In this document: positions 52,576-60,709 of the stretch, piece by piece
Layout: each line of letters begins with the position of its first letter
Position numbering within the stretch: the first letter of the stretch is position 1
Source: Flavobacterium sp. HSC-61S13
GTDB lineage: Bacteria > Bacteroidota > Bacteroidia > Flavobacteriales > Flavobacteriaceae
Reading direction: 5' to 3'
DNA length: 64,000 nucleotides
NCBI RefSeq assembly: GCF_024171535.1
Contig: NZ_JALJZV010000001.1
Span: forward strand, 124,001 to 188,000
The notes under the pieces: model-generated
Told to the model about the DNA's origin: nothing
Seen by the model: the letters and a program-made list of their open reading frames with translations, nothing else
Databases searched by the model: none
Translations under genes and position numbers: made by a program

Positions 52576-52868
52576 TGTTGTTTGGTATTGTACGGCTGAC
52601 CAGCTTCGAGCAAAACCTGTACGTCCGAGCGTTTATAATAATTTTTGCGATTCAGTTTAGAATAAGGCAACATACCTTTGTCTTTATAAGTCTGTAAAGT
52701 CCGTTTGGTAATGTTCATCATCAAACACACTTCCTGGTTATCCAGCCACTTCACTTCTTTGAAAATCGGTGTATATTTCCTTGTGGCGTTTTCGGTCATT
52801 GCCAAAAGTTCCCTTAGCTCATTCTTCATTTCATCCAATGCGGATTTTTGTATTGCGATAACTTCCAT
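52563..52868 (-). CDS. Helix-turn-helix protein, excisionase-like
   Basis: A 101-aa protein with the same architecture as its neighbour: a helical N-terminus, then WLDNQEVCLMMNITKRTLQT and a wing ending KNYYKRSDVQVLL. The pair probably arose by duplication. It is the first gene of the two-gene operon. Its promoter should lie in 52869-53040, shared with the divergent gene at 53085. Confidence 0.82.
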   Translation of the reverse strand: MEVIAIQKSALDEMKNELRELLAMTENATRKYTPIFKEVKWLDNQEVCLMMNITKRTLQTYKDKGMLPYSKLNRKNYYKRSDVQVLLEAGQPYNTKQQWIY

Positions 52869-53046
52869 AGTTTGTTATTTTTTCAGTGGAAGTTGAATTT
52901 ACAAAGGGTTTCTAAGGGATTGTACAATATTGTAGCCATTGGCATTGAATGGCGGTATTTGGCGTATGACTGTAATTACGAGAGGAATTATTTTGTAAAT
53001 TTGAAAAGATAAGTACTACTGAGGAATATACAAAATAGGCAATGTG

Positions 53047-53054
53047 TATATTTG
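53047..53054 (+). promoter_or_regulatory. -7 box (TATATTTG) for the gene at 53085
   Basis: TATATTTG fits the Bacteroidota -7 element TAnnTTTG and ends 30 bp before the start codon. It lies beside GTTGGGA (53059-53065), which could be a cassette boundary. Confidence 0.5.
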
Positions 53055-53084
53055 AGAGTTGGGAGATATAATAAAACTGAAAAT

Positions 53085-53834
53085 ATGGAGAAAATAAGAT
53101 TCTATTCAAGTAACATTGGTCCAATAAAAGAAAATGAATTAAAAGCTTTAAAAAAAGCTATTCAAATTTGCTTTGAGAATAATGAAATTCAAGAAATTAC
53201 TGCTTTAATTCATACAAAAAATAATACTGGATATTTAGAGAGAATTTTTGAAACAAGAGATGCGAAAAAAATTTTTAACGGAATAAAAATTGACCCATCA
53301 GTTCCAATTATAAAAACGGAAACGATAAAAACAATTAATGATGATTGGAATAAAAAACGCGTTTTAATAGCTTTTGGTTTACGCTCCGAAGAATTATATT
53401 TATATGATGAATTTGAAAGTGTTGTTGCGATAATTGCACATCAATGGAATGAAAATAGTGTTCAAGAATGGGCTAAAACTTGGGGGGCAGTTGATATTTT
53501 AACTAATCGAACTTCTGAAAAATATAATCAACCTGATAAAGTTGTTCAAAATGCTCTAAATGATTTAACGAGATCTATTAATATGTCCACAGGAATAACG
53601 CATCCATCGGATGAAAATTTATGCAAAACATATTTAAGAGCATTAAACAAATATGAATATAAACTAAATCCAGTTGAAATTAACAGTTATTTATTATCTG
53701 AACTAAATTGGCAATCTGATGATGTAAAAGACGTAGTAAAACTAATTGATAAGCTAAACTCTGGAGGCTATTTTAAAGGAGGTGATAAAACTGGACTTCA
53801 AAATCATATTAAAAGATGGAAAACTGAAAATTAA
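53085..53834 (+). CDS. Hypothetical protein, cassette partner of HEPN gene
   Basis: The start at 53085 (MEKIRFYSSNIGPI) lies 30 bp after a TATATTTG box, whereas the ATG at 53052 overlaps that box and is unlikely. The 249-aa protein has an N-terminal alpha/beta region (KNNTGYLERIF, TRDAKKIFNGIKID), a middle segment with WAKTWGAVDILTNRTSEKYN and a helical C-terminus with GGYFKGGDKTGLQNHIKRW. I do not recognise a family. An attC-like spacer follows the stop codon directly, and a HEPN gene lies beyond, so it belongs to the same type of mobile accessory DNA. Confidence 0.6.
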   Translation: MEKIRFYSSNIGPIKENELKALKKAIQICFENNEIQEITALIHTKNNTGYLERIFETRDAKKIFNGIKIDPSVPIIKTETIKTINDDWNKKRVLIAFGLRSEELYLYDEFESVVAIIAHQWNENSVQEWAKTWGAVDILTNRTSEKYNQPDKVVQNALNDLTRSINMSTGITHPSDENLCKTYLRALNKYEYKLNPVEINSYLLSELNWQSDDVKDVVKLIDKLNSGGYFKGGDKTGLQNHIKRWKTEN

Positions 53835-53843
53835 AAATACATT

Positions 53844-53970
53844 ACCCAACCGCTTGGCAACATGGTAGGTTTAGACTTAATTTGAAGTTCGTTTTTTTCT
53901 CGTAAAATCAGTATTAACTGAAAGGTTAGACTTCCTTAATCCGCTACATCGCAAGCCGTCAAATGTTATA
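53844..53970 (+). repeat. attC-like spacer, 127 bp
   Basis: ACCCAAC begins 9 bases after a stop codon and is followed by CGCTTGGC; CGCAAGCCG and GTTATAC end the element 26 bp before the next gene. GCTTG pairs with CAAGC and AAC with GTT, giving R'', L'', L' and R' in the order of an integron attC site. The size (127 bp) equals that of Vibrio cholerae repeats. The ends match the spacers at 16979-17109 and 18841-18964 in plan but not in central sequence. Confidence 0.5.
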
Positions 53971-53996
53971 CCTCATTATAAACACACCTTATATCA

Positions 53997-54800
53997 ATGA
54001 CAAAAAGTTTTAATCCGAGCACATTAAGAAGTATTTCCATAATAATTGGAGAAGAAATTTTGACTCATAAGCAAATTAATGAGCAATTTCACAATTCAGG
54101 ACTTATAGATACTGGTGAAGGAACAAATAAGCCAGATAGAATTTATTACACATTAACATCAAGACAGAAACAAGATAATTGTGGTAATAATGTTTTAAGC
54201 TTTATAATAAAAGTTATAGATCCTAAACGTTACGACAGCGAAGCGAGTTTTGAAAAGCACCGAACTTCTATAAATGAAAAATTACTTTATGAAGGAATTG
54301 AAATAAATAAAGAAGGTCAACCAAAAATTGTAGATAAAGCTAAAACTATACCTGAAGCCAAGAATCGTTCTATGAAAATAAAGGAACGAGTTCACGGAAT
54401 AGGAATTCATCAGGATATTTTACTGTATTGCGAATCTGAATGGCTTAACGAAAATTATTTTCATGCAATCCTTGAAATCACTAAAAGTATTGCTCATAAA
54501 CTTCGCCGGAAAAGCGGTTATATCTCTGACGGAGCATTATTAGTTGATGAATGTTTTGGTTTGGGGAGTGAAAAAAAACCAATGCTAGCATTTAACCTTT
54601 TACAATCTGAAAGCGATGAAAGCGAACATAAGGGATTTGCTAATTTTATAAAAGGATTTTTTAGTATGTATAGAAATCCTAAAGCGCATGATCCAAAACT
54701 ATTAGAAGACACGCAACTGACAGAAATGACAGAAGTATTAGTCGTTGCGACAATTATTCAAAACAAACTTGATAAAACATACAAAACGGGATACAAATAA
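53997..54800 (+). CDS. TIGR02391 family protein with HEPN-like RNxxxH motif
   Basis: The C-terminal ~125 residues match TIGR02391 (Ymh): a helix with AHKLRRKSG, SDGALLVDECFG, then GFANFIKGFFSMYRNPKAH. Arg226 and His231 in RNPKAH form a HEPN Rx4-6H motif at the expected helix end. The N-terminal half is a separate domain of unknown type. Family members are common in mobile elements and are suspected RNases of conflict systems. The gene starts 26 bp after an attC-like spacer. The family call is good; RNase activity is inferred. Confidence 0.78.
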   Translation: MTKSFNPSTLRSISIIIGEEILTHKQINEQFHNSGLIDTGEGTNKPDRIYYTLTSRQKQDNCGNNVLSFIIKVIDPKRYDSEASFEKHRTSINEKLLYEGIEINKEGQPKIVDKAKTIPEAKNRSMKIKERVHGIGIHQDILLYCESEWLNENYFHAILEITKSIAHKLRRKSGYISDGALLVDECFGLGSEKKPMLAFNLLQSESDESEHKGFANFIKGFFSMYRNPKAHDPKLLEDTQLTEMTEVLVVATIIQNKLDKTYKTGYK

Positions 54801-54839
54801 CTAAGGATAAAAACTTAAGATAGAATTCCCCTTTTTCAA

Positions 54840-55157
54840 TTATTGAGATAAAAGGCTTTTTTTCGTTATTACTTCCTGCTTTTGTTTTTGCTTATTTTTC
54901 TTCATTTGCGAATACGACCAAATAAAAAGAATACCGATAACAATCAAAGCGTAGGCAATCCACTTGCCCATACGCTCTATAAAACGTATAAATACGGATG
55001 ATTCAAAGCTCGAAAAGCCTTCTGAGCCTATTGCATTACGTCTGTAAAATTTCCTGCGATTTATCCAATAAACAAGCCCAAATCCAACAACAAGAGGAAT
55101 AATGCCTAGTACCAATTGAGAAGTAACTGCATCCATACTTTTAAAATTATTATTCAA
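54840..55157 (-). CDS. Small membrane protein with two helices
   Basis: A 105-aa protein with two membrane helices (about 13-30 and 63-82) and a basic Lys/Gln-rich tail. The loop between them contains FYRRNAIGSEGFSSFESSVF. Similar proteins occur in Bacteroidota conjugative elements, some misnamed as transporter permeases. The function is unknown; membrane location is likely. Confidence 0.65.
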   Translation of the reverse strand: MNNNFKSMDAVTSQLVLGIIPLVVGFGLVYWINRRKFYRRNAIGSEGFSSFESSVFIRFIERMGKWIAYALIVIGILFIWSYSQMKKNKQKQKQEVITKKSLLSQ

Positions 55158-55325
55158 GTAAATTTAAACAAAATCATTCATACACTGAAAGTTGAAAAAT
55201 AATCTGCAAAATTGTGCACAGGTTGATTTTATGTTGATTCAATAGTAAATTCTATTCCTCCAAAGGAAAGCCATTGTGATACAGAATCATCTATTGATAG
55301 CTATATTTTACGGTATTACAAACAA

Positions 55326-55360
55326 CAAAATCGGATAACCTTTTGGGTTATCCGATTTTG
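55326..55360 (-). terminator. Intrinsic terminator downstream of nitroreductase gene
   Basis: CAAAATCGGATAACC and GGTTATCCGATTTTG form a perfect 15-bp stem with a 5-base loop, beginning 22 bp after the nitroreductase stop on the minus strand. Confidence 0.85.
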
Positions 55361-55382
55361 TTTCAATATATTTCTTCTTATT

Positions 55383-55985
55383 TTAAATGGATTGTATCAC
55401 CTCGTCCTGTTCAAAACGGGATTTTGGCGAGACAGTTGGGTGTGTCCAATCATTTATATCAGCATAACCTACGGCAACGGCAAATAGCGGTGTATAGCCG
55501 TCTTTTGGTAATATCTTTTTATAGGCTTCACGATTAATACCCTCCATTGGAGTAGCGTCAAGTCCTATACTTATACAAGCACTCAAAAAGTATCCTAATG
55601 AAAGATAAACTTGATGTTCCATCCACGATTTTGTTGCTACTTCTCCATTTGATTTTATCATTGGTTCATAAAATCCAGTTCTCCATGCTTCTGGTAGAAT
55701 GGAAATATTGCGTTCCTCAAAATGTTCAATATTTTCCATTACACTGAAGACAATTAAAAGATCGACATCATTAATCGAGGCCTCGTTCATATAGGATTGT
55801 GCAGCCAATTCTTTTTTTACAGTTTGGTTTGTGACAAAAGTAAACTTCCAAGGTTGACTGTTGATAGAAGATGGACTTAATCGTATTATTTCTTTTAGCT
55901 CTTCAATCTGTTCTGTCGTAATTTTTTTAGTTATATCGTACTTTTTGGTAGCGTATCTGCGTTTTGCAAGGTCTAAAAAACTCAT
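55383..55985 (-). CDS. NAD(P)H nitroreductase family flavoprotein (NfsB-like)
   Basis: The 200-aa protein starts best at ATG 55983-55985 (MSFLDLAKRRYATKKYD); a TTG nine bases upstream is weaker. RRYATKKYD and LSPSSINSQPWKFTFV are the FMN-binding signatures, and a conserved PMEGIN follows near residue 155. Such enzymes reduce nitro compounds or quinones with NAD(P)H. The gene is divergent from an HxlR regulator, a common arrangement in which the regulator controls the reductase in response to electrophiles. Confidence 0.92.
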   Translation of the reverse strand: MSFLDLAKRRYATKKYDITKKITTEQIEELKEIIRLSPSSINSQPWKFTFVTNQTVKKELAAQSYMNEASINDVDLLIVFSVMENIEHFEERNISILPEAWRTGFYEPMIKSNGEVATKSWMEHQVYLSLGYFLSACISIGLDATPMEGINREAYKKILPKDGYTPLFAVAVGYADINDWTHPTVSPKSRFEQDEVIQSI

Positions 55986-56003
55986 ATTTATCAATTTTAA
56001 ATT

Positions 56004-56044
56004 TATACTATACTTTTTACTGTAGCAAAACTAAGTATAGTATA
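56004..56044. promoter_or_regulatory. Operator for HxlR: 12-bp perfect inverted repeat
   Basis: TATACTATACTT (56004-56015) and AAGTATAGTATA (56033-56044) are perfectly symmetric around a 17-bp spacer in the divergent promoter region. A further TATAGTATA half-site overlaps the HxlR start codon region (about 56083-56091). The placement over both promoters suggests that HxlR represses the reductase and itself. Confidence 0.75.
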
Positions 56045-56045
56045 T

Positions 56046-56053
56046 TATCTTTG
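56046..56053 (+). promoter_or_regulatory. -7 box (TATCTTTG) of the HxlR gene
   Basis: TATCTTTG fits TAnnTTTG and lies 28 bp before the HxlR start, directly next to the right arm of the inverted repeat, as expected for autoregulation. Confidence 0.65.
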
Positions 56054-56081
56054 CAATAACGGTCAAAATGGATAGTAACAG

Positions 56082-56429
56082 ATGTATAGTATAGATGATA
56101 AGCAATTTCCTTGCAGCACAAGTCTGACAATGAAGTATATAGGAGGTAAATGGAAAGCAGTAATTCTCATTCATTTAATCGAAAAAAAACGGTATAGTGA
56201 ATTACGAAAGGAATGTAAAGTGATTACTGAACGAACTTTAAGCCTGCAACTAAAAGAATTAGAAACAGATGGATTAATAATTCGAACTGTACATACAAGT
56301 AAACCTCCACTAAAAGTTGATTATGAATTGACTGAATTTGGTAAAACACTTATTCCTTTGCTAAAATCTATCGCAGAATGGGGAACAACAACAGGAAGAA
56401 CCCATAAACGGATAAAGGTGATGGATTAA
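56082..56429 (+). CDS. HxlR family transcriptional regulator
   Basis: A 115-aa winged HTH protein. C-S-T-S-L near residue 10 contains the conserved cysteine of redox-sensing relatives, followed by YIGGKWKAVILIHL, RYSELRKEC, ITERTLSLQLKELETDGLI and VDYELTEFGKTL, the complete HxlR order. It is divergent from the nitroreductase and probably controls it through the 56004-56044 operator. The inducing compound is unknown. Confidence 0.93.
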   Translation: MYSIDDKQFPCSTSLTMKYIGGKWKAVILIHLIEKKRYSELRKECKVITERTLSLQLKELETDGLIIRTVHTSKPPLKVDYELTEFGKTLIPLLKSIAEWGTTTGRTHKRIKVMD

Positions 56430-56434
56430 ATAGA

Positions 56435-56463
56435 AAACGGCTTATCTTTCTAATAAGCCGTTT
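56435..56463. terminator. Bidirectional terminator between HxlR and traQ
   Basis: AAACGGCTTAT (56435-56445) and ATAAGCCGTTT (56453-56463) form an 11-bp stem with A/T tails on both sides, between convergent genes. Confidence 0.85.
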
Positions 56464-56483
56464 TTGTTAATATTCAAGTATTT

Positions 56484-56933
56484 TTAATCACTACTATTAA
56501 AGTCAAAGCTTAATTGCTTTTCGTTTCCGAAACTATCCGAAATCCAAACCTCAAAAGATTGTGATACGGTGGAATTTGATGTGTAATACAACCTGAATTG
56601 TTCCGTAGGTAATGAATACAAATCGTTCGGGAGGTACGGAGTTTCATCGTAATACCGAAGTGTTCCTTGTCCGTCAAACTGAAAGTAACGAAGATAATAT
56701 TGCGTGTTGTTATAATTCCCCGTTCGCTGTATGGTTAACCTTATTTCTACCGTCTGCCCATTGGCTATTTCTTTCGGAACAGGCATCATTTTTACCTCAA
56801 AAGGAAAATCATTTTGTATTTCCAGTTCATCGTCTTTGCTACAAGATACTAACGTAACCGAAGCTATCAGGATTGCCAAGAGTACATATATCTGGCTTAA
56901 TCCTATCCTGAATTTATTGAATACTGCTATCAT
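56484..56933 (-). CDS. traQ: Conjugal transfer protein TraQ, DUF3872
   Basis: A 149-aa lipoprotein-like protein: a hydrophobic segment (about 15-31) ends in LVSC, followed by SKDDELEIQNDFPFEV and a beta-rich domain (IQRTGNYNNTQYYLRYFQ). It fits DUF3872/TraQ. It is the last gene of the element B tra operon; element A lacks a counterpart. Confidence 0.85.
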   Translation of the reverse strand: MIAVFNKFRIGLSQIYVLLAILIASVTLVSCSKDDELEIQNDFPFEVKMMPVPKEIANGQTVEIRLTIQRTGNYNNTQYYLRYFQFDGQGTLRYYDETPYLPNDLYSLPTEQFRLYYTSNSTVSQSFEVWISDSFGNEKQLSFDFNSSD

Positions 56934-56945
56934 TGTTTTTACGTT

Positions 56946-57506
56946 TTAAAAGTTAAATCTTAATCCTACACCTGCTGATGGTCGGAACTGTTGCAGATCC
57001 GTACCCCATAATACTTTTGTACGTCCTTGCAAGACTAATACAAATCGGTCGGACAGGTATGTTTCAAAAGTCAATCGTCCGCCAGCTCCGTAAATGAAGT
57101 TGTCCTCACTCAAAATCTTTGCTCCGTCATACAACATCGCTTCGCCACGGTTGATGTTTTCATAACCAAATACACCTGTTATTCCGGCATTCAGCGTAAT
57201 GTTCTTACGGGCATCGCCCAACAAAAAGAAACTATAACCACCCTCGGCAGTATAACTTTCTTGTGGTATGCGAAGTTCTTTATAGTCGTGGTATTGGTGC
57301 GTATATTCCAACGCCCAAAGCTGGTAATTGCCGTTTTTACCGTTCACGGTCATTCCGATATTGATGTAATAATCATTCCCGATTTTATCATTGGATAATA
57401 CGCCTGTGTTAATTTCCAATCCTTTCTGTTTAGGCAACATTCGTTGTGCCTGGCTTGCAGTGATACTCATCAAAACGAGCATCACGGTATAGATATACTT
57501 TTTCAT
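56946..57506 (-). CDS. traO: Conjugal transfer protein TraO
   Basis: A 186-aa secreted protein (signal peptide ending ASQAQR) with an outer-membrane beta-barrel-like repeat of alternating residues and a C-terminal F (VGLRFNF). It matches Bacteroidota TraO. 12 bp separate it from traQ. No copy is seen in element A. Confidence 0.88.
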   Translation of the reverse strand: MKKYIYTVMLVLMSITASQAQRMLPKQKGLEINTGVLSNDKIGNDYYINIGMTVNGKNGNYQLWALEYTHQYHDYKELRIPQESYTAEGGYSFFLLGDARKNITLNAGITGVFGYENINRGEAMLYDGAKILSEDNFIYGAGGRLTFETYLSDRFVLVLQGRTKVLWGTDLQQFRPSAGVGLRFNF

Positions 57507-57527
57507 ATAATTACTTTAAAAAGGTTA

Positions 57528-58421
57528 TTAAAATTTTAGGTGCATATCGTCAATCAAACGAGCTTTTATTAAATCCGAATTTTCTATTTGAAGCGTTTGA
57601 TGTCTGCCACCGTTTTTTTCAAAAATCTCAATCAGTAGTATTTTGTCATCAGTAATGGTAAACTGGTCTAATAGAAATACGTTTTGTTCGGTCGATTTTC
57701 CGTTAATACCGTCCAATGGTTTGTAAGTACGTAGCGGTATCATCGGACGTTCCTGTACCACGGTGCGTTTGGCAATCTTTTTGTCTACTACTTTGAAATT
57801 GATAAAATCAATCTGAAAAGGTACATTGGTACGGTTCCCGAGTTCCGTATGAAAATAATATTTCCCATTATGAATGTAAATCCCTTTGAGAATAAACTGA
57901 ATGCCGAAACTCTTAGCTCCGATATGTTTTACAATTCGTTTGTTGTTTTTATAGATGGTTTCTAATAACAAGCCTGCTAAAGAAGGGGAATTGTTACCCA
58001 ATTCTTCAAAAAGCACATCGTTTCCGTTGGTTTTGTCCACTGCCTTTTGCATCGTCAAAAGATCATAACTCAACACATTGGGATAAGAACTGTAATACAC
58101 ATTGAAGCTATAAAAGCGTCCGTCATTGGTAATCACTGAAAAATTGGTTTCGGGTTCAAAATCCCTTAATGAAGCTTTTACACGCAACACGTTTTCAGCG
58201 TCTTCTGCTTTTCCTGCGATGAGGTATTCGCTTCCCAAATCGACGTATCTAATACCGGTCGGGAAAATTAAATGGGAAGTTTTATCGTAAGTCACTTCCA
58301 TTTGGTAAGGTTCTATTTTGCCTAAAGCAAGCGGTGTTCTTATACTGTCTTGTGCAAAAGAGGATATGGCAAAGCCGATCATCAGGGCGATTGTCCAAAA
58401 AGTTTTTAAATGATTTTTCAT
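57528..58421 (-). CDS. traN: Conjugal transfer protein TraN (element B)
   Basis: The 297-aa VirB9-like periplasmic protein has a signal peptide (cleavage after SFAQ). THLIFPTGIRYVDLGS, NVLRVK and VFLLDQFTI are shared with the element A copy at 33336-34181; I estimate roughly half identity overall. It lies between traM and traO. Confidence 0.92.
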   Translation of the reverse strand: MKNHLKTFWTIALMIGFAISSFAQDSIRTPLALGKIEPYQMEVTYDKTSHLIFPTGIRYVDLGSEYLIAGKAEDAENVLRVKASLRDFEPETNFSVITNDGRFYSFNVYYSSYPNVLSYDLLTMQKAVDKTNGNDVLFEELGNNSPSLAGLLLETIYKNNKRIVKHIGAKSFGIQFILKGIYIHNGKYYFHTELGNRTNVPFQIDFINFKVVDKKIAKRTVVQERPMIPLRTYKPLDGINGKSTEQNVFLLDQFTITDDKILLIEIFEKNGGRHQTLQIENSDLIKARLIDDMHLKF

Positions 58422-58444
58422 TGTTTAATTTTTTATGTTCAACA

Positions 58445-59779
58445 TTATTTTTTAGTAACAAGAAATACTTGATGCCCTGCTTTTAGGGTCACTTTGGGTG
58501 TTCTTACTTTCTTGGCGAAATAACCAGAAATTCCCTGTACCACGCCACGACTAAGGTCTGCCGCTGCCTGCTGTCCTGCTGATTGAGTAAGCATTACGCT
58601 TGTTCCAGAAGTCTGGCTCATATTGCCAGCCATTTCGGTAAGGGCATTCATTTCTGATGAATACGGTACGTACAAACCTTGCTGTCCATCCAAATCGTAA
58701 ATGGTTATATCTACCGGAATGATGTTGCCTTCCAATTCTATGGAACTAATTTTTAGCTGTAATCGTCCGCCCTGAAATTTTGCATTAGCGGTTACAATAG
58801 TTCCTTTCGGAATGGTGCGATTGGGTGTTTGGGCAGATTCCAACAAGCGCAAACGAACTCCCGTTTCGCCGATCACGGTTTGCGTTTCGTGTACACAGGC
58901 TTTGATACTGTTTTTGGGTTGTACGACTTGTTCCGTCAGACCTGCGGTAAAAAAACCTCGGTTTCTGGTTTCGTTCCATTCGGCTAAAAAAGCACTATCG
59001 GTAGGTTCACGGTACAAGGAAGAAACGGTATTCTTTCTTGATGATGTAAAGGATACAAATTGCTCTTTTTGTGTTGAAGTTGTTGTAGCTGGAGGAGTAC
59101 TTTTAGTAGGTACAGCTTCTGTCGAATTTGTTCCTGTTGGCAAATACTTTGCTGCCATTTGGTAGGATTTCTCCATTAGTGCAATCTGGTCATCTACAGT
59201 TGTAACTGGAGGTACATCTTTTTCAGCCAGTTTTTCTTTCATCTCATCCAACTGTTTACGGAGCTCCATTGTTTCGGCATTATCATTCTGATAAAATGAA
59301 CCCAATGTGCTTTGCATATTACGGTAACTACTTAATGCAGGATTGCCAGATTTTCCTGGATTTTTACCACCGCCAGAACCGTAACTTTCGTCTTCTTCGG
59401 GTATTTCGTTTTCATTATCCTCTGAGCTGTCCGTGTTCCAGTAGTCCGAAAGCGTAGTTAAAGCATTTCGCTTTTCCTGATCTTTGCGTTCCAACATTTC
59501 CAATTCGTAAGCCTTGCCTTTGTCGGCAGGCATTCCTGCACCCGTTGCTTGCGGGACAGCATCGTTTAACCCAATGTTTTCGATTTCCTTTTTGTCTGTG
59601 GATGGTTTAAATATTAGGTACATACAACCAAGGAAAACCACACTCATTAAACCAAAGATGAGCGGTTTCTTAAGTTTGTCCATTTTGTTCTGTGTACCGT
59701 CTTGCAGGACATCAGCGGTTGCTGTCGGGTTTCCTTCCGTTACCCGAACAACCAATTTTTTGTTCTCATTTTCTTTCAT
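58445..59779 (-). CDS. traM: Conjugal transfer protein TraM (element B)
   Basis: The 444-aa VirB10-like protein has a membrane helix (about 38-57), a Glu/Gly/Pro-rich linker and a C-terminal domain with GNMSQTSGTSVMLT. The N- and C-terminal parts match element A TraM (32029-33309); the linkers have diverged completely in sequence but not in length. The gene is co-directional with traL. Confidence 0.92.
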   Translation of the reverse strand: MKENENKKLVVRVTEGNPTATADVLQDGTQNKMDKLKKPLIFGLMSVVFLGCMYLIFKPSTDKKEIENIGLNDAVPQATGAGMPADKGKAYELEMLERKDQEKRNALTTLSDYWNTDSSEDNENEIPEEDESYGSGGGKNPGKSGNPALSSYRNMQSTLGSFYQNDNAETMELRKQLDEMKEKLAEKDVPPVTTVDDQIALMEKSYQMAAKYLPTGTNSTEAVPTKSTPPATTTSTQKEQFVSFTSSRKNTVSSLYREPTDSAFLAEWNETRNRGFFTAGLTEQVVQPKNSIKACVHETQTVIGETGVRLRLLESAQTPNRTIPKGTIVTANAKFQGGRLQLKISSIELEGNIIPVDITIYDLDGQQGLYVPYSSEMNALTEMAGNMSQTSGTSVMLTQSAGQQAAADLSRGVVQGISGYFAKKVRTPKVTLKAGHQVFLVTKK

Positions 59780-59791
59780 AAATCGTATTTT

Positions 59792-60052
59792 TTAGAATTG
59801 TTGATAATGTGTCCTGTAATCTTGTAGGACTTTCATTTTTTTAAGGACAGGGTTTTCGATATGTTCGATGACCATATCGTTACCAGACTTAGCCGTGTCG
59901 TACCATACTTTGAAAATGACAGCTGCAGTAAGCAGTAGATATCCCACAAAGAAATACAAGGTGTATTGGTGCTGTTTCCGTAGAGGGAATGTCCGCCAGC
60001 GTTCATCCAGCTTGTCAAAATAGCTGTCAATGTTTGCTCTTAATTTTTTCAT
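59792..60052 (-). CDS. traL: Conjugal transfer protein TraL (element B), DUF3989
   Basis: The start at 60052 (MKKLRANIDSYFDKLDERW) gives 86 aa; a start at 60073 would overlap traK by 11 bp and add seven poor residues. One membrane helix (about 31-50) follows the basic N-terminus. It corresponds to element A TraL, with low but recognisable similarity. Confidence 0.82.
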   Translation of the reverse strand: MKKLRANIDSYFDKLDERWRTFPLRKQHQYTLYFFVGYLLLTAAVIFKVWYDTAKSGNDMVIEHIENPVLKKMKVLQDYRTHYQQF

Positions 60053-60062
60053 ATCTTGAATT

Positions 60063-60686
60063 TTAGCGTTCAATGACTTCTATATCTTTGTTTTCAACCA
60101 CCGCAAACTTTTCAATGTTAAAGCCCTGTGGATTGTTGTCTGAACGAACAGAGTTCACCAGATAGCAGGAAGTAGTCAGACTTCGTTTAGTTACATTGCT
60201 CGAACGGATAATGAATTGTTTGGCGTAGGTACGCACCGAATACGGATAGGTATCAAAATTGCACACCACACTATCCACTTCGATGCGCTGCTGAACATTC
60301 CCTGATATGATACGGCTGTAATACCCTTTCTCTGACAAGTCTTTGTAATAATCAAAGGCACTTTTGTCAGCAAGATTAAATGCCCGTTTCATATTGCTTT
60401 CGATAGCACTCTTATCAGGTGCCAAAGTGAAAAACAATTCGTGAAATCGTTTGAGGTGTTCCCTTGCTTCCACAGGGCGGTTGATACTTGCGTCTTGTGC
60501 TAAAGCCAACGTCAATGATTTGCCATTGTCCAAGACATATACTTTTTGGCGTTGTAGCTCCGCAAAGTGGTAAGATTGCCAGACGGCATATCCTACAACA
60601 CTTATGCAGAGTACGGCAAATACAATGGCGTACAGCCTGATTTGGCGAAAACTGTTTTCAATATTTCTTAAGGTTTTAAATTCCAT
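60063..60686 (-). CDS. traK: Conjugal transfer protein TraK (element B)
   Basis: A 207-aa VirB8-like protein nearly identical in length and strongly similar to the element A copy (shared RFHELFFTLAPDKSAIESN, with Ala for Ser). It has one membrane helix (about 18-36) and a periplasmic domain. It lies between traJ and traL. Confidence 0.94.
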   Translation of the reverse strand: MEFKTLRNIENSFRQIRLYAIVFAVLCISVVGYAVWQSYHFAELQRQKVYVLDNGKSLTLALAQDASINRPVEAREHLKRFHELFFTLAPDKSAIESNMKRAFNLADKSAFDYYKDLSEKGYYSRIISGNVQQRIEVDSVVCNFDTYPYSVRTYAKQFIIRSSNVTKRSLTTSCYLVNSVRSDNNPQGFNIEKFAVVENKDIEVIER

Positions 60687-60709
60687 TTTCTTTAATGATT
60701 AAATTGTTT

